Translations under genes and position numbers: made by a program | Source: Chitinophagaceae bacterium | GTDB taxonomy: Bacteria; Bacteroidota; Bacteroidia; Chitinophagales; Chitinophagaceae | Reading direction: 5' to 3' | Length of the DNA stretch: 64,000 bases | Assembly: GCA_947374225.1 (NCBI GenBank) | Contig: CANCAY010000002.1 | Location: forward strand, 1 to 64,000 | In this document: positions 11,740 through 22,046 of the stretch, one piece after another | Position numbering within the stretch: the first letter of the stretch is position 1 | Layout of the letters: the number at the start of each line of letters is the position of its first letter | Notes under the pieces: model-generated | The model's input: the letters and a program-made list of their open reading frames with translations, nothing else | The model's database searches: none | What the model was told of the DNA's origin: nothing

Positions 11740-12582
11740 TTATAGCGTTGCTGCTTCTAAGTCTGCAATATTAAATTTTGACATACTCATAAAAGCCTTG
11801 GTAACTTTGCCGGCTGTTTCTTTATTTGTCATTAGTTTTCCAAGTGTTGAAGGAACTACCTGCCAACTCACGCCAAACTTGTCTTTCAGCCATCCGCATC
11901 TTCCAGGAGCACCGCCATCTTTGCATAAATTGTCCCAATAATTATCTATCTCTTCCTGTGTATCAACGGTAAGCATAAATGATACTCCCTCATTAAAATT
12001 AAATTGATGTGGCGCTGAACTATCCATTGCGCCAAAAGGCAAGTTGTTAAGTTCAAATTGAGCATACTTTACATTTCCTTCTATATCTGCTTCTCCTTTT
12101 TCGTATTTGCTTATTTGTATAATATGAGATGGTTGAATAAGGGCACTGTAAAACTCAATGGCTTCTTGCGCTTTTCCATTATTAGCACCATTAAACATAA
12201 GGCTTGGCATTACTTTACAGCTACTCTCATGGCCTAGCATTATTTGCCAATTCACTCCATACTTATCGGCACACCAACCATAAAATTTACTCCATGGATA
12301 GTTATTCAGCGGCATTAAAATTTGACCGCCTACTATTAGCTTATCCCATATCGCTTGTATTTCAAGTTCCGACTCCCCATTTATAAAAAATGAAATAGAG
12401 GGGTTCACTTTAAATGCTGGCCCTCCATTTAAGTGCATAAAGGGTCTGCCATACAATGTATAATTTATAACAAAAGGATTTTCGGACTTTAGTTCCACAG
12501 CACCAAACACATCCTTATAAAACATTAGGGCTTCTTTAGCTTGGCTGTCAAACCATAAACAGGTACTAATTTCTTGTAGCAT
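11740..12582 (-). CDS. VOC-family protein (PhnB-like, two domains)
   Basis: STCLWFDSQAKEALMFYKDVFG and second repeat; GWLKDKFGVSWQVVP. Confidence 0.88.
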   Translation of the reverse strand: MLQEISTCLWFDSQAKEALMFYKDVFGAVELKSENPFVINYTLYGRPFMHLNGGPAFKVNPSISFFINGESELEIQAIWDKLIVGGQILMPLNNYPWSKFYGWCADKYGVNWQIMLGHESSCKVMPSLMFNGANNGKAQEAIEFYSALIQPSHIIQISKYEKGEADIEGNVKYAQFELNNLPFGAMDSSAPHQFNFNEGVSFMLTVDTQEEIDNYWDNLCKDGGAPGRCGWLKDKFGVSWQVVPSTLGKLMTNKETAGKVTKAFMSMSKFNIADLEAATL

Positions 12583-12662
12583 AATTTAGATTTAGAATGG
12601 CTTGTAAAGTATGAAAACATTGTGTTAATTTCAATTTTTATTTCACCGTACCGTTTATTTTT

Positions 12663-13370
12663 ATGTCAATCATTTCAGTCTTAAATAATCCAATATGGAA
12701 TGCACTTAATACAGGAGATATTGAGAAAAATAAAGGCAATGATTTCGTTAGACATTTTGATATTAAGACGGCCCCATTTATTGGCATTTCTAATTGGGAG
12801 GAGGAAAGTCAATTAAAAATTATTGAACTTGGGCAGCCTGACAGGGAATGGTTTTTATTAATTGGAGAAACTATAACTTTAATTGAGCAGTTAGAATTAC
12901 TAGTAACTATGCCCATTCATCAATTTGTTTGCGCCAACTTAAATAGGGAACTTATTAAGAATAAGGAAATTGAATTGGTCCCGCTAAATGAAACTCATAT
13001 CAGCGAAATGCTTATACTTACTGCGCTTACTAAGCCCGGCCCTTTTTCTGTAAATACAATTGAGTTTGGCAATTACCATGGAATTTTTGAAGACGGTAAG
13101 CTAGTAGCCATGGGCGGAGAAAGAATGCATGTTGCTAATTACACTGAAATTAGTGCCATATGTACGCATCCAGATGCACAAGGGAAAGGCTATGCTGCAA
13201 GAATAACTCAGTTTTTAGCGGCATCTATTATTAACAAGGGGCAGATTCCTTTTTTACATGCAAGAACAGATAATACTAAAGCCATAGAAGTCTATAAAAG
13301 ACTTGGATTTGAATTAAGAACAACTGTAAATTTCTATATGTTTAAGACTAGGCAATTAGAAATATTATAA
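12663..13370 (+). CDS. GNAT-family N-acetyltransferase
   Basis: AICTHPDAQGKGYAARITQFLAA...AIEVYKRLGFELR. Confidence 0.9.
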   Translation: MSIISVLNNPIWNALNTGDIEKNKGNDFVRHFDIKTAPFIGISNWEEESQLKIIELGQPDREWFLLIGETITLIEQLELLVTMPIHQFVCANLNRELIKNKEIELVPLNETHISEMLILTALTKPGPFSVNTIEFGNYHGIFEDGKLVAMGGERMHVANYTEISAICTHPDAQGKGYAARITQFLAASIINKGQIPFLHARTDNTKAIEVYKRLGFELRTTVNFYMFKTRQLEIL

Positions 13371-13397
13371 TTTTATTCATCAATTCATTTAAAATTT

Positions 13398-13907
13398 ATG
13401 ATAATCAGAGCTATTACAGAAAAAGATTTGACTTCCTTACAATCCATTAGCCGTCAAACATTTTTGGAAACTTTTGCAGACAGGAATAGCGAGGAGAACA
13501 TGACTAAATATTTGGACACTGCTTATGCACTGGAAAAGCTTGCTTTAGAATTGGCAATCCCTAGTTCTGAATTTTACTTTGCAGAATTAGACACTAAAAT
13601 TGTCGGATACCTTAAAGTTAATTTTGGGGACGCTCAAACAGAATTAAAAGACAATACTGCATTGGAGATTGAAAGGATCTATGTTTTAAAAGAATTTCAT
13701 GGTGCAAAAGTTGGACAAGCTTTATATCAAAAAGCAGTTGAAATTGCAAAAGCACATAAAGTAAACTACTTGTGGTTGGGTGTTTGGGAGGAAAACCATA
13801 GAGCTCTTAGCTTCTATAAGAAAAACGGATTTGTAGAATTTGACAAACACTTATTTACGCTTGGAGAAGATACACAGACCGACCTTATGATGAAGTTGGT
13901 ATTGTAA
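13398..13907 (+). CDS. GNAT-family N-acetyltransferase
   Basis: IERIYVLKEFHGAKVGQALYQKAVEIAK...RALSFYKKNGFVEF. Confidence 0.93.
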   Translation: MIIRAITEKDLTSLQSISRQTFLETFADRNSEENMTKYLDTAYALEKLALELAIPSSEFYFAELDTKIVGYLKVNFGDAQTELKDNTALEIERIYVLKEFHGAKVGQALYQKAVEIAKAHKVNYLWLGVWEENHRALSFYKKNGFVEFDKHLFTLGEDTQTDLMMKLVL

Positions 13908-13943
13908 TGATATCAATGTAAACTTATTTTAGTAGTATAATTA

Positions 13944-16349
13944 TTAATACTCTGAGCTAAATTTATTCTCTAACATTTTTTCTTTCAATGCTGCCTTAAA
14001 GGAATAGGCAAGCGTAATCATAAATGCTCTTGTGTCAGACTTCTGAGCTCTGTAAATAGAGAATAGATTGGTGTAGCTATTGTATCCGCTTTTTAAAGTG
14101 TTGAAAGCGTCTACAATTATAAAGTTCATCTTAAAATTACTCTTCCCTAATTTTTGTTGGAAAGCTAGGTCCATATTATACAATGCAAACATTTCACCTT
14201 GTGGAGTGGTTTTAGGTGAAATATAATTTCCAATAATTTGAATTTTACTTCCCTTGTTTAAATTAAAATTATTTATCAGTTTTCCATTCCAGTTCATGGA
14301 GCTTTGAACAGCGTCGTCTATAATATTACTTGCGTTTATCTTTTGTTGAAATAAAGTTGCACTCAAATTAAAATCATAAAACTTAAAGGGCTTGCCAATT
14401 AACATGCTTTCAATTCCATAATTATCTGTATTACCAATATTCATCGGCATATTTAAAATAGCACCACTTGCTTGTTGGGTATAAAAAGATCGAATTGAAT
14501 TGGTGGAATGTCTATAAAACAAACTGGTGGTTGTGGTATACTTATTGATTCCTTTATTATAGGACAATTCGTAAGCATCTATAATTTCTGGCTTTAAATT
14601 AGGGTTGCCACTATGTGGACTTAAGATATCTGTAATGTCAACGAATGGGTTCAATTGGCCCAAGTTGGGTCTGTTTATTCTTTTACCATAACTAATTCTC
14701 AAACTTTCATTTTGACCAATTAAGTAAGCAAAATTTGCAGTAGGGAATAATTTTAAATAACTATTGGTAAAACGCGTGCTTTGTGTAATAGTCTCTCCGT
14801 TATTATTTACTTGCTCAGCTCTTAATCCCAATGCATAGTTCCAATTAGGCTCATTAACAGTTCCTCCAAAAGCATCATGATACTGAGCATATAAAGCCTG
14901 TACTTGCTCATTAAATTTGAAAACATTACTTGCTATTGTATTGGTGACAAATGCATTATTTACTTTGTCTGCTGTTAAATAGTCGGTGTTAATGGATCGA
15001 AACACTCCCTTATAGCCAGTTTCAAATACCCCATTCTGAGAAGTTGGAATATAATAATCTACAATGGCGTTTGAAATTATCCCAGTCTCGTAATTATGTG
15101 TTCTTTGTGCTTGCAAAGTTCCCAAATTACTTAAATCTTCATTTAAATTTTGTGTTAGGATATCTGTATTTTGACGCCCATTGTCAATAGAATTTGTCAA
15201 ACTTGCGTTTAAGGTTTTTTTAGAATCCTTGTAAGTCCTTGCATAGTTTAATGCAAATTCACCTACTTGTACGCGTTCGTATTCAAAAGAATGTCGGTCA
15301 TTGGCACTAGTAAAGCTTTTATTTTGATTGCTAATCTTACTCAATAAATCCTCGTCATTATCCTGTCCTTCCATATTCCCAATTGCTTCAAATGAAAAGC
15401 TATTAAACTCATTTGGAGTATAGTCCACATTGAATTTTAAATTCTGTAATTGCTCAATACGTTTGTCATTTCTATTTTGAATAATTGAATAATTGTCTGC
15501 AATATTAAAATTGGTTCTGTTACTTTCAATTTTCCTGGTACGTCCAGCAAACCTATTGTCATAGCCCAATCCAAAATTAAACTTACCTGCTTTATGATTT
15601 AAAATAAGAGAACTGTTCACTCTTCCTCTAGAACCCATACCACCACCAAGTGCAATAGCACCATTAGTGCCAGTTTGCTTGTTCTTTTTTAATTTGATAT
15701 TAATAATTCCACTCTCTGCATTCGCGTCATACTTGGAAGAACCATTATTTATAATTTCTATACTTTCAATACTACTAGCTGGAATCTGATCTGTATTGGA
15801 TAATTTAGAACTCCTTCCATTTATTAAAATCAAGGGTGTCTTACCCCTTAAGGTAATTACACCGTCATTATCCACGGAAACAGTAGGTGTCACTTTTAAT
15901 AAGTCGGTTGCAGTGCCTCCAACTTGAGTAATATTATTCGCTGCATTTACTACAAATCCTTCGCTTGTTTTTTCAATTAACTTTTTTTGCGCAGTTACTA
16001 CAACTTCATTTAAATTAGTATTGTCTGTTATAAGTTCTAAATTATTAAATAGGAGTTCGTTTTTTGATTTTGATAAAATAAATTTTTGAGCAATTGTTTT
16101 ATAGCCTACCAATCTTATTTTTAAAATATAAGCACCTTCTGCTAAATTAGTAAATGCAAAATGACCAAGAGAGTCAGTGGCTTCAAAATGCAATACTTTT
16201 AAAGAATCTACTGCGTTAGAAATTGTTACAGACGCAAATTCAATTGCATGCTGTTTGTCTTTTATAGTACCACTTACTTTACCATTATTTTGTGCGCTGA
16301 TACTATTTTGAAATATAAATAGGGATATAAATAGGAGAATTCGGTTCAT
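13944..16349 (-). CDS. TonB-dependent-receptor-like outer-membrane beta-barrel protein with CarboxypepD_reg-like N-terminus
   Basis: NNGKVSGTIKDKQHAIEFASVTI, plug-like GGTATDLLKVTPTVSVDNDGVITLRGKTPLILINGR, long barrel. Confidence 0.9.
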   Translation of the reverse strand: MNRILLFISLFIFQNSISAQNNGKVSGTIKDKQHAIEFASVTISNAVDSLKVLHFEATDSLGHFAFTNLAEGAYILKIRLVGYKTIAQKFILSKSKNELLFNNLELITDNTNLNEVVVTAQKKLIEKTSEGFVVNAANNITQVGGTATDLLKVTPTVSVDNDGVITLRGKTPLILINGRSSKLSNTDQIPASSIESIEIINNGSSKYDANAESGIINIKLKKNKQTGTNGAIALGGGMGSRGRVNSSLILNHKAGKFNFGLGYDNRFAGRTRKIESNRTNFNIADNYSIIQNRNDKRIEQLQNLKFNVDYTPNEFNSFSFEAIGNMEGQDNDEDLLSKISNQNKSFTSANDRHSFEYERVQVGEFALNYARTYKDSKKTLNASLTNSIDNGRQNTDILTQNLNEDLSNLGTLQAQRTHNYETGIISNAIVDYYIPTSQNGVFETGYKGVFRSINTDYLTADKVNNAFVTNTIASNVFKFNEQVQALYAQYHDAFGGTVNEPNWNYALGLRAEQVNNNGETITQSTRFTNSYLKLFPTANFAYLIGQNESLRISYGKRINRPNLGQLNPFVDITDILSPHSGNPNLKPEIIDAYELSYNKGINKYTTTTSLFYRHSTNSIRSFYTQQASGAILNMPMNIGNTDNYGIESMLIGKPFKFYDFNLSATLFQQKINASNIIDDAVQSSMNWNGKLINNFNLNKGSKIQIIGNYISPKTTPQGEMFALYNMDLAFQQKLGKSNFKMNFIIVDAFNTLKSGYNSYTNLFSIYRAQKSDTRAFMITLAYSFKAALKEKMLENKFSSEY

Positions 16350-16522
16350 GTTTCTTTCTTGTAATTTGGGTACAAATATCGTTATATATTGGACAGCTTA
16401 GGTTATTAAAAGTTTAAATGGTAGTGTTATATATTCATTAAGGTCATTTTAAGGTCATATTTTAAACAGAATGTTTCATTTTGAATAAGCTGACTTAAAT
16501 TGCAACCTATTATAAAAAACAT

Positions 16523-17260
16523 ATGGTAATTTTCTTCTTCCTAGTCTTACATTGGTATCTGTCTTTATTCGGTCAAACCTTTTACCTACATCGTTATTCT
16601 GCGCATAAAATGTTTACAATGTCTCCGTTTTGGGAGAAATACTGGTATATTTTTACTTGGGTTACTCAGGGTACATCTTATCTAAATGCCCGTGCTTATG
16701 CTATTTTGCATAGAATGCACCATGCATATAGCGACACAGAGAAGGACCCGCATACACCTCATTTTTTTAAGGAGGTATTTACAATGATGATGCACACGAG
16801 AAGAATTTACAATGGAGTGCTAACAGGTACGGTAGAAGTTGAGCCTAAATTTGATAAAAACTTCCCAGTGTATCCAACTATTGATAAAATAGCTGACCAT
16901 ATTGTTACAAGATTATTTTTTGCTGGTCTATATATTACATTCTATATTGTTTTTGCAACGCATTGGTGGATGTTCTTGTTATTACCAATTCACTTTCTGA
17001 TTGGTCCAATACAAGGTGCGGTTGTTAACTGGGCTGGACATAAATATGGATATCGCAATTTCCCGGACGAAAAAGATCAATCCAAGAATACTTTAATATT
17101 TGACTTTTTAATGTTGGGTGAATTATTCCAAAACAATCATCATCATGCAGGTGCTAGACCTAATTTTGCTGCAAAGTGGTGGGAAATTGACCCAGTGTAT
17201 CCAATTATTAAATTATTTGACAAAATTAAGATCATCAAATTGGTGAATATCAAATACTAG
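16523..17260 (+). CDS. fatty acid (acyl-CoA-type) desaturase
   Basis: Histidine boxes HRYSAH, HRMHH, NNHHH. Confidence 0.92.
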   Translation: MVIFFFLVLHWYLSLFGQTFYLHRYSAHKMFTMSPFWEKYWYIFTWVTQGTSYLNARAYAILHRMHHAYSDTEKDPHTPHFFKEVFTMMMHTRRIYNGVLTGTVEVEPKFDKNFPVYPTIDKIADHIVTRLFFAGLYITFYIVFATHWWMFLLLPIHFLIGPIQGAVVNWAGHKYGYRNFPDEKDQSKNTLIFDFLMLGELFQNNHHHAGARPNFAAKWWEIDPVYPIIKLFDKIKIIKLVNIKY

Positions 17261-17286
17261 TAATTTAGAATTGGAGCATGTAGGTT

Positions 17287-17778
17287 TTAAATGGCAACGA
17301 ATTCTCCTTTGTCAGTGTTCTTCTTAACAGTACCTGCTTCAAAATATTTGCCATTCATAGCTATATAAACCCCTGCTGGCAATACTTGTACAAAAGCAAG
17401 GGCACTGCCTAAATTAAATAATCCGTCGGAACTTCCAAATTTATAAGGGACCATAGCTCCTGTAAGTACGATGGTTTTGTCTTGACAATTTTTCTGTAAA
17501 TACAAAGCAGTTTCCGTCATGGTATCGGTGCCATGAGTAATTACAATTTTGTTCGATTTTGATGCTGCACATGATTTTGCTATTAGCTCCCTGTCGCCTT
17601 CATTAAATTCCAAACTATCCTTCATCATTAAGGTTTCTGTGGTAAGTGCTAGTCGGCTTCTACCAAGCTGCAGCATTTCGTTTAAATGAGTTTCTTTAAA
17701 ATAGAGACTACCATTTAACTCGTTATATTCTTTATCAAAAGTGCCACCTGTTATAAAAACCTTTATTTCGTTTTGCAT
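17287..17778 (-). CDS. asparaginase N-terminal-domain protein (163 aa)
   Basis: VFITGGTFDKEYN, ITHGTDTMTETA; ends after the N-terminal domain. Confidence 0.82.
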   Translation of the reverse strand: MQNEIKVFITGGTFDKEYNELNGSLYFKETHLNEMLQLGRSRLALTTETLMMKDSLEFNEGDRELIAKSCAASKSNKIVITHGTDTMTETALYLQKNCQDKTIVLTGAMVPYKFGSSDGLFNLGSALAFVQVLPAGVYIAMNGKYFEAGTVKKNTDKGEFVAI

Positions 17779-17865
17779 AAAATTATATTTTGCTTTATCT
17801 AGTGCTATTTGGACCTATAAACTAGCGCTGTTTACGAGTCAAAGTTAGCCTAAATAAAAATTATT

Positions 17866-17903
17866 TTTGTTATTTAAGTATTAATCGTAATTTTACGATT
17901 AAT
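17866..17903 (+). promoter_or_regulatory. candidate arsR promoter plus ArsR operator
   Basis: TTTG (17866-17869), 18-nt spacer, TAATTTTA (17888-17895). The latter is embedded in the perfect inverted repeat ATTAATCGTAA-TT-TTACGATTAAT (17880-17903), adjacent to ATG 17904. Confidence 0.7.
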
Positions 17904-18236
17904 ATGGGAACAAGTAAAACATCAGATTATTCTATACAAGAGGTTTCAGTAGCAAAATATGCCAAAGCCTTGTCACACCCTGCAAGGGTTGCCATTCTTA
18001 ACTTGCTTTTAAAGAAACAGGCTTGCATTTGTGGCGACATTGTGGACGAGCTTCCCCTGTCTCAAAGTACTGTTTCGCAGCATTTAAAAGAGTTAAAGGA
18101 AGTGGGATTAATTAAGGGAGATATTGAAGGGGCTTCAGTTTGCTATTGCGTGGATGAAAAAGAATGGAATAAAGCGAAAGTACAATTGAATCAATTATTT
18201 GAGAAGTTGAATGTGATGAATACCAAGTGTTGTTAA
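17904..18236 (+). CDS. arsR: ArsR-family metalloregulator
   Basis: [50 protein letters not shown]. Confidence 0.93.
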   Translation: MGTSKTSDYSIQEVSVAKYAKALSHPARVAILNLLLKKQACICGDIVDELPLSQSTVSQHLKELKEVGLIKGDIEGASVCYCVDEKEWNKAKVQLNQLFEKLNVMNTKCC

Positions 18237-18260
18237 TTTTTAATTATTAAAATTTAAGTT

Positions 18261-19109
18261 ATGCAAACCGAAGAACAATTAAAAGAGATCGTAAGAAAAA
18301 AGTATAGTGAAATCGCCTTACAAGACAAGGAAACCAATATGAGTTCTTGTTGTGGTGCAGGCGGATGTTCAACCGAAGTATATAATATTATGTCAGAAGA
18401 TTATACCACATTGGAAGGGTATAATGCAGAAGCTGATTTAGGACTAGGTTGTGGTATGCCAACTCAGTTTGCTAAAATTAAGAAAGGGGATGTGGTAGTT
18501 GACTTAGGAAGTGGAGCAGGTAATGATTGCTTTATAGCTAGACATGAAACTGGAGAAACTGGGAAAGTAATTGGAATTGATTTTACACCAGCAATGATTG
18601 ACAAAGCAAGACATAATGCAGAAATTAGAGGGTTTAATAATGTAGAATTTAGACAGGGAGATATTGAGCATATGCCTATCACGGCTAATGTGGCAGACGT
18701 TATAGTTAGCAACTGCGTGTTGAACCTAGTGCCTAATAAGAATGCAGTTTTAAAAGATATTTATAGAGTACTAAAGCCAGGAGGTCATTTTAGTATTAGC
18801 GATGTTGTATTGGTTGGCGCATTACCAGAAGGACTGAGAAAGGATGCGGAAATGTATGCTGGCTGTGTTGCTGGGGCTATTCAAAGAGAAGTTTATTTGG
18901 AATTGATTCAAGCGAATGGCTTTGAAAATATGGTTATTCAAAAAGAAAAGCCAATTGTTATCCCGGACGATATTTTAAAAAATTATTTAAGTCAAGCAGA
19001 AATAGATGCTTTTACAACAGGTGCAACTGGAATATTTAGTATTACAGTATTTGCTCAAAAGCCAGCTACAGAAAAAGCTGCATGTGCACCAGGTTCAGGC
19101 TGCTGTTAA
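18261..19109 (+). CDS. arsM: arsenite methyltransferase
   Basis: SSCCGAGGCS, VVDLGSGAGNDCFIA, VIVSNCVLNLVPNK, C-terminal GSGCC. Confidence 0.95.
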   Translation: MQTEEQLKEIVRKKYSEIALQDKETNMSSCCGAGGCSTEVYNIMSEDYTTLEGYNAEADLGLGCGMPTQFAKIKKGDVVVDLGSGAGNDCFIARHETGETGKVIGIDFTPAMIDKARHNAEIRGFNNVEFRQGDIEHMPITANVADVIVSNCVLNLVPNKNAVLKDIYRVLKPGGHFSISDVVLVGALPEGLRKDAEMYAGCVAGAIQREVYLELIQANGFENMVIQKEKPIVIPDDILKNYLSQAEIDAFTTGATGIFSITVFAQKPATEKAACAPGSGCC

Positions 19110-19171
19110 TGCTAGTTTAGTAGCAACTAAAATATAATTAACAATAGTCATTTTAATTTAAACTCATATAC

Positions 19172-20248
19172 ATGTCCGTGAATAACTGCGCTCCTGCAAA
19201 TGAAAGAAAAAAATTAAACTTCTTAGATAGGTATTTAACCCTTTGGATATTTTTAGCCATGGCCATTGGCGTCTCCATTGGATATTTTTTTCCTTCATCG
19301 AGTAGTTTTATTAATTCCTTTTCTCAAGGGACTACTAATATCCCATTGGCATTAGGTTTGATTTTAATGATGTATCCACCTTTTACTAAAGTGAGATATG
19401 ATCAATTAGGGCAAGTATTTAAAAACATGAAGGTATTGGGTGCGTCCTTATTTATCAATTGGATAGTGGGCCCTATATTAATGTTTGCATTGGCTATTTT
19501 ATTTTTACATAATTCTCCTGAATACATGGTAGGTGTTATTTTAATTGGACTAGCTAGATGTATTGCAATGGTCATTGTTTGGAATGAATTGGCAGAAGGC
19601 AGCAGAGAATACGCAGCGGGACTGGTCGCATTGAATAGTATTTTTCAAGTTTTACTTTATAGTGTATATGCCTATGTATTTGTGACAGTACTTCCTCCAT
19701 TGTTTGGTATCACAGGTGCTGTGGTGAATATCTCTATTGGACAAATAGCAGAATCGGTGGCCATTTATTTAGGTATTCCTTTTGTTGCAGGATTTTTATC
19801 AAGATATATTTTAATAAAGTACAAAGGTGAAGCATGGTTCAATACCAAGTTTATCCCGGTAGTATCTCCAATCACTTTAATCGCATTGTTGTTTACCATT
19901 ATTGTCATGTTTAGCTTAAAAGGACAATTGATAGTAAAAATCCCTTTTGATGTAATTCGTATTGCAATACCATTAGTTATCTATTTTGCTATTATGTTTT
20001 TTGTGAGTTTTTTAATTGGCAAAAGAATGGGAGCAGACTATGCAACGAATACTTCTATCGCATTTACTGCAGCGGGTAATAATTTCGAATTAGCTATTGC
20101 AGTTGCTATTGGTGTATTTGGAATTAATAGCGGTCAGGCTTTTGCTGGTGTGATTGGTCCATTAGTAGAAGTGCCTGCGCTTATTATACTAGTTAATGTT
20201 GCTTTTTGGTTAAGAGATAAATATTATCCTAGTCCAGTTATTAAGTAA
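19172..20248 (+). CDS. acr3: ACR3-family arsenite efflux transporter
   Basis: [64 protein letters not shown]. Confidence 0.97.
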   Translation: MSVNNCAPANERKKLNFLDRYLTLWIFLAMAIGVSIGYFFPSSSSFINSFSQGTTNIPLALGLILMMYPPFTKVRYDQLGQVFKNMKVLGASLFINWIVGPILMFALAILFLHNSPEYMVGVILIGLARCIAMVIVWNELAEGSREYAAGLVALNSIFQVLLYSVYAYVFVTVLPPLFGITGAVVNISIGQIAESVAIYLGIPFVAGFLSRYILIKYKGEAWFNTKFIPVVSPITLIALLFTIIVMFSLKGQLIVKIPFDVIRIAIPLVIYFAIMFFVSFLIGKRMGADYATNTSIAFTAAGNNFELAIAVAIGVFGINSGQAFAGVIGPLVEVPALIILVNVAFWLRDKYYPSPVIK

Positions 20249-20329
20249 GTCCAAATTGTTTTTTAAATAATTAAATAAGCTTAAATTATATTTTAAAAAT
20301 ATCTTTTACCAATTTCAACATCTTATCTT

Positions 20330-20746
20330 ATGAAAAAAGTTTTAGTACTGTGTACGGGCAATAGTTGCCGTAGTCAAATAGCAGAAGGCTATTTGAAACA
20401 TTTTGCTGGAGCTAAGGCTGAGATTTATAGTGCTGGTGTGGAAACACATGGAGTAAATCCACGCGCTATTGAAACTATGCAGGCAGACGGAATTGATATT
20501 AGTGGCCATACTTCAAACAATATATTAGCGTATACTGGTATTGATTTTGATTATGTGATTACTGTTTGCGATAATGCCAAAGAGCGTTGTCCTTATTTTC
20601 CAAGTAAGGCTATTAAGTTTCATTACAATTTTCCGGACCCGGCGAAAGCTATTGGGTCCGACGCAGCTATTAAAGCTGAGTTTGCGATGGTAAGAGATCA
20701 AATCAAGGCATATTGTTCCAATTTTATTTCGGAGAATATTAAGTAA
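20330..20746 (+). CDS. arsC: arsenate reductase (low-MW phosphatase fold)
   Basis: VLVLCTGNSCRSQIAEGYL, TVCDNAKERCPYFP. Confidence 0.94.
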   Translation: MKKVLVLCTGNSCRSQIAEGYLKHFAGAKAEIYSAGVETHGVNPRAIETMQADGIDISGHTSNNILAYTGIDFDYVITVCDNAKERCPYFPSKAIKFHYNFPDPAKAIGSDAAIKAEFAMVRDQIKAYCSNFISENIK

Positions 20747-20768
20747 ATTTGAACATATCAGTTACTGT

Positions 20769-22046
20769 ATGACAATACTTATCATCTCTATATTTGTTAT
20801 AGGGTACCTTCTTATTACACTAGAGCAAAGTTTAAAAATAAACAAAGCAGCAACAGCCTTGATTACTGCAGTGTTGTGTTGGACTGTTATTGCAATGACG
20901 AGCCAGGATACGCTTCATGTGATAAGCAATTTGTCAAAACACTTAAGTTCCATTAGCGAAATCGTATTCTTTTTATTAGGAGCCATGACTATTGTGGAAC
21001 TAATTGACGCTCATGACGGATTTCAAAGTATTACAGACAAAATAAAGACAACCAATAAAACTAAATTAATCTGGACCCTTTCTTTAATCACGTTCTTCTT
21101 ATCCGCTGTTTTAGATAATTTAACTACGACCATTGTTATGATATCTATTTTAAACAAATTGATTCAAGACAAAAAAACAAAATGGTTATTACTTGGCTTA
21201 GTTATAATAGCAGCTAATGCAGGTGGAGCTTGGTCGCCTATTGGTGATGTTACTACAACTATGCTATGGATTGGTGGGCAAATAACGCCATTGAATATTA
21301 TTAAGGAAACCTTTATTGCTAGTTTGGTTTGTATGATAATCCCCACATTTATCATTAACTATCAAATTAAAGGTGAAATTGAATTTAAGCCAATGGATAC
21401 TTTTAACTCAAGTCTGAGTTTGACAGAAAGAAACTTAATTTTATATATTGGTATTGCTGCTTTATTATTTGTTCCAATATTTAAGACCTTAACACATTTG
21501 CCACCTTATATGGGAATGTTGTTAAGCTTGGGAATTTTATGGGTTGTTACTGAGTTAATACACAAAGGGAAGGAACTGGAAGCCAAAAAGAATTTGTCCG
21601 TTAGTGATGCCTTAAGAAAAATCGATACACCAAGTATTTTATTTTTTCTTGGTATTCTAATGAGTATTGCTGCCTTAGAACATATTGAAGTATTACCTCA
21701 ATTGGCCAATAAATTAGATAAGGTAGCAGGTAATGTGAATGTGGTTGCTATTGGTATTGGATTCCTCTCTTCTATATTTGACAATGTGCCCTTAGTTGCA
21801 GCTTTGCAAAGTATGTACGGGCTAGATAAGTACCCTACTGACCATTATTTCTGGGAACTTTTAGCTTATAGTGCTGGCACGGGCGGTTCTTGTTTAATTA
21901 TTGGCTCAGCCGCAGGTGTTGCAGTTATGGGAGTAGAAAAAATTGATTTTTTCTGGTACCTTAAAAAAATAAGTTGGATTGCTGTTATTGGATTTTTAAG
22001 TGGTGCTGCTTTTTTTATAATTGAAAATGAAATTATTCTAAAATAA
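20769..22046 (+). CDS. nhaD: NhaD-type Na+/H+ antiporter
   Basis: AANAGGAWSPIGDVTTTMLWIGGQI, FFLGILMSIAALEHI, SSIFDNVPLVAA. Confidence 0.88.
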   Translation: MTILIISIFVIGYLLITLEQSLKINKAATALITAVLCWTVIAMTSQDTLHVISNLSKHLSSISEIVFFLLGAMTIVELIDAHDGFQSITDKIKTTNKTKLIWTLSLITFFLSAVLDNLTTTIVMISILNKLIQDKKTKWLLLGLVIIAANAGGAWSPIGDVTTTMLWIGGQITPLNIIKETFIASLVCMIIPTFIINYQIKGEIEFKPMDTFNSSLSLTERNLILYIGIAALLFVPIFKTLTHLPPYMGMLLSLGILWVVTELIHKGKELEAKKNLSVSDALRKIDTPSILFFLGILMSIAALEHIEVLPQLANKLDKVAGNVNVVAIGIGFLSSIFDNVPLVAALQSMYGLDKYPTDHYFWELLAYSAGTGGSCLIIGSAAGVAVMGVEKIDFFWYLKKISWIAVIGFLSGAAFFIIENEIILK

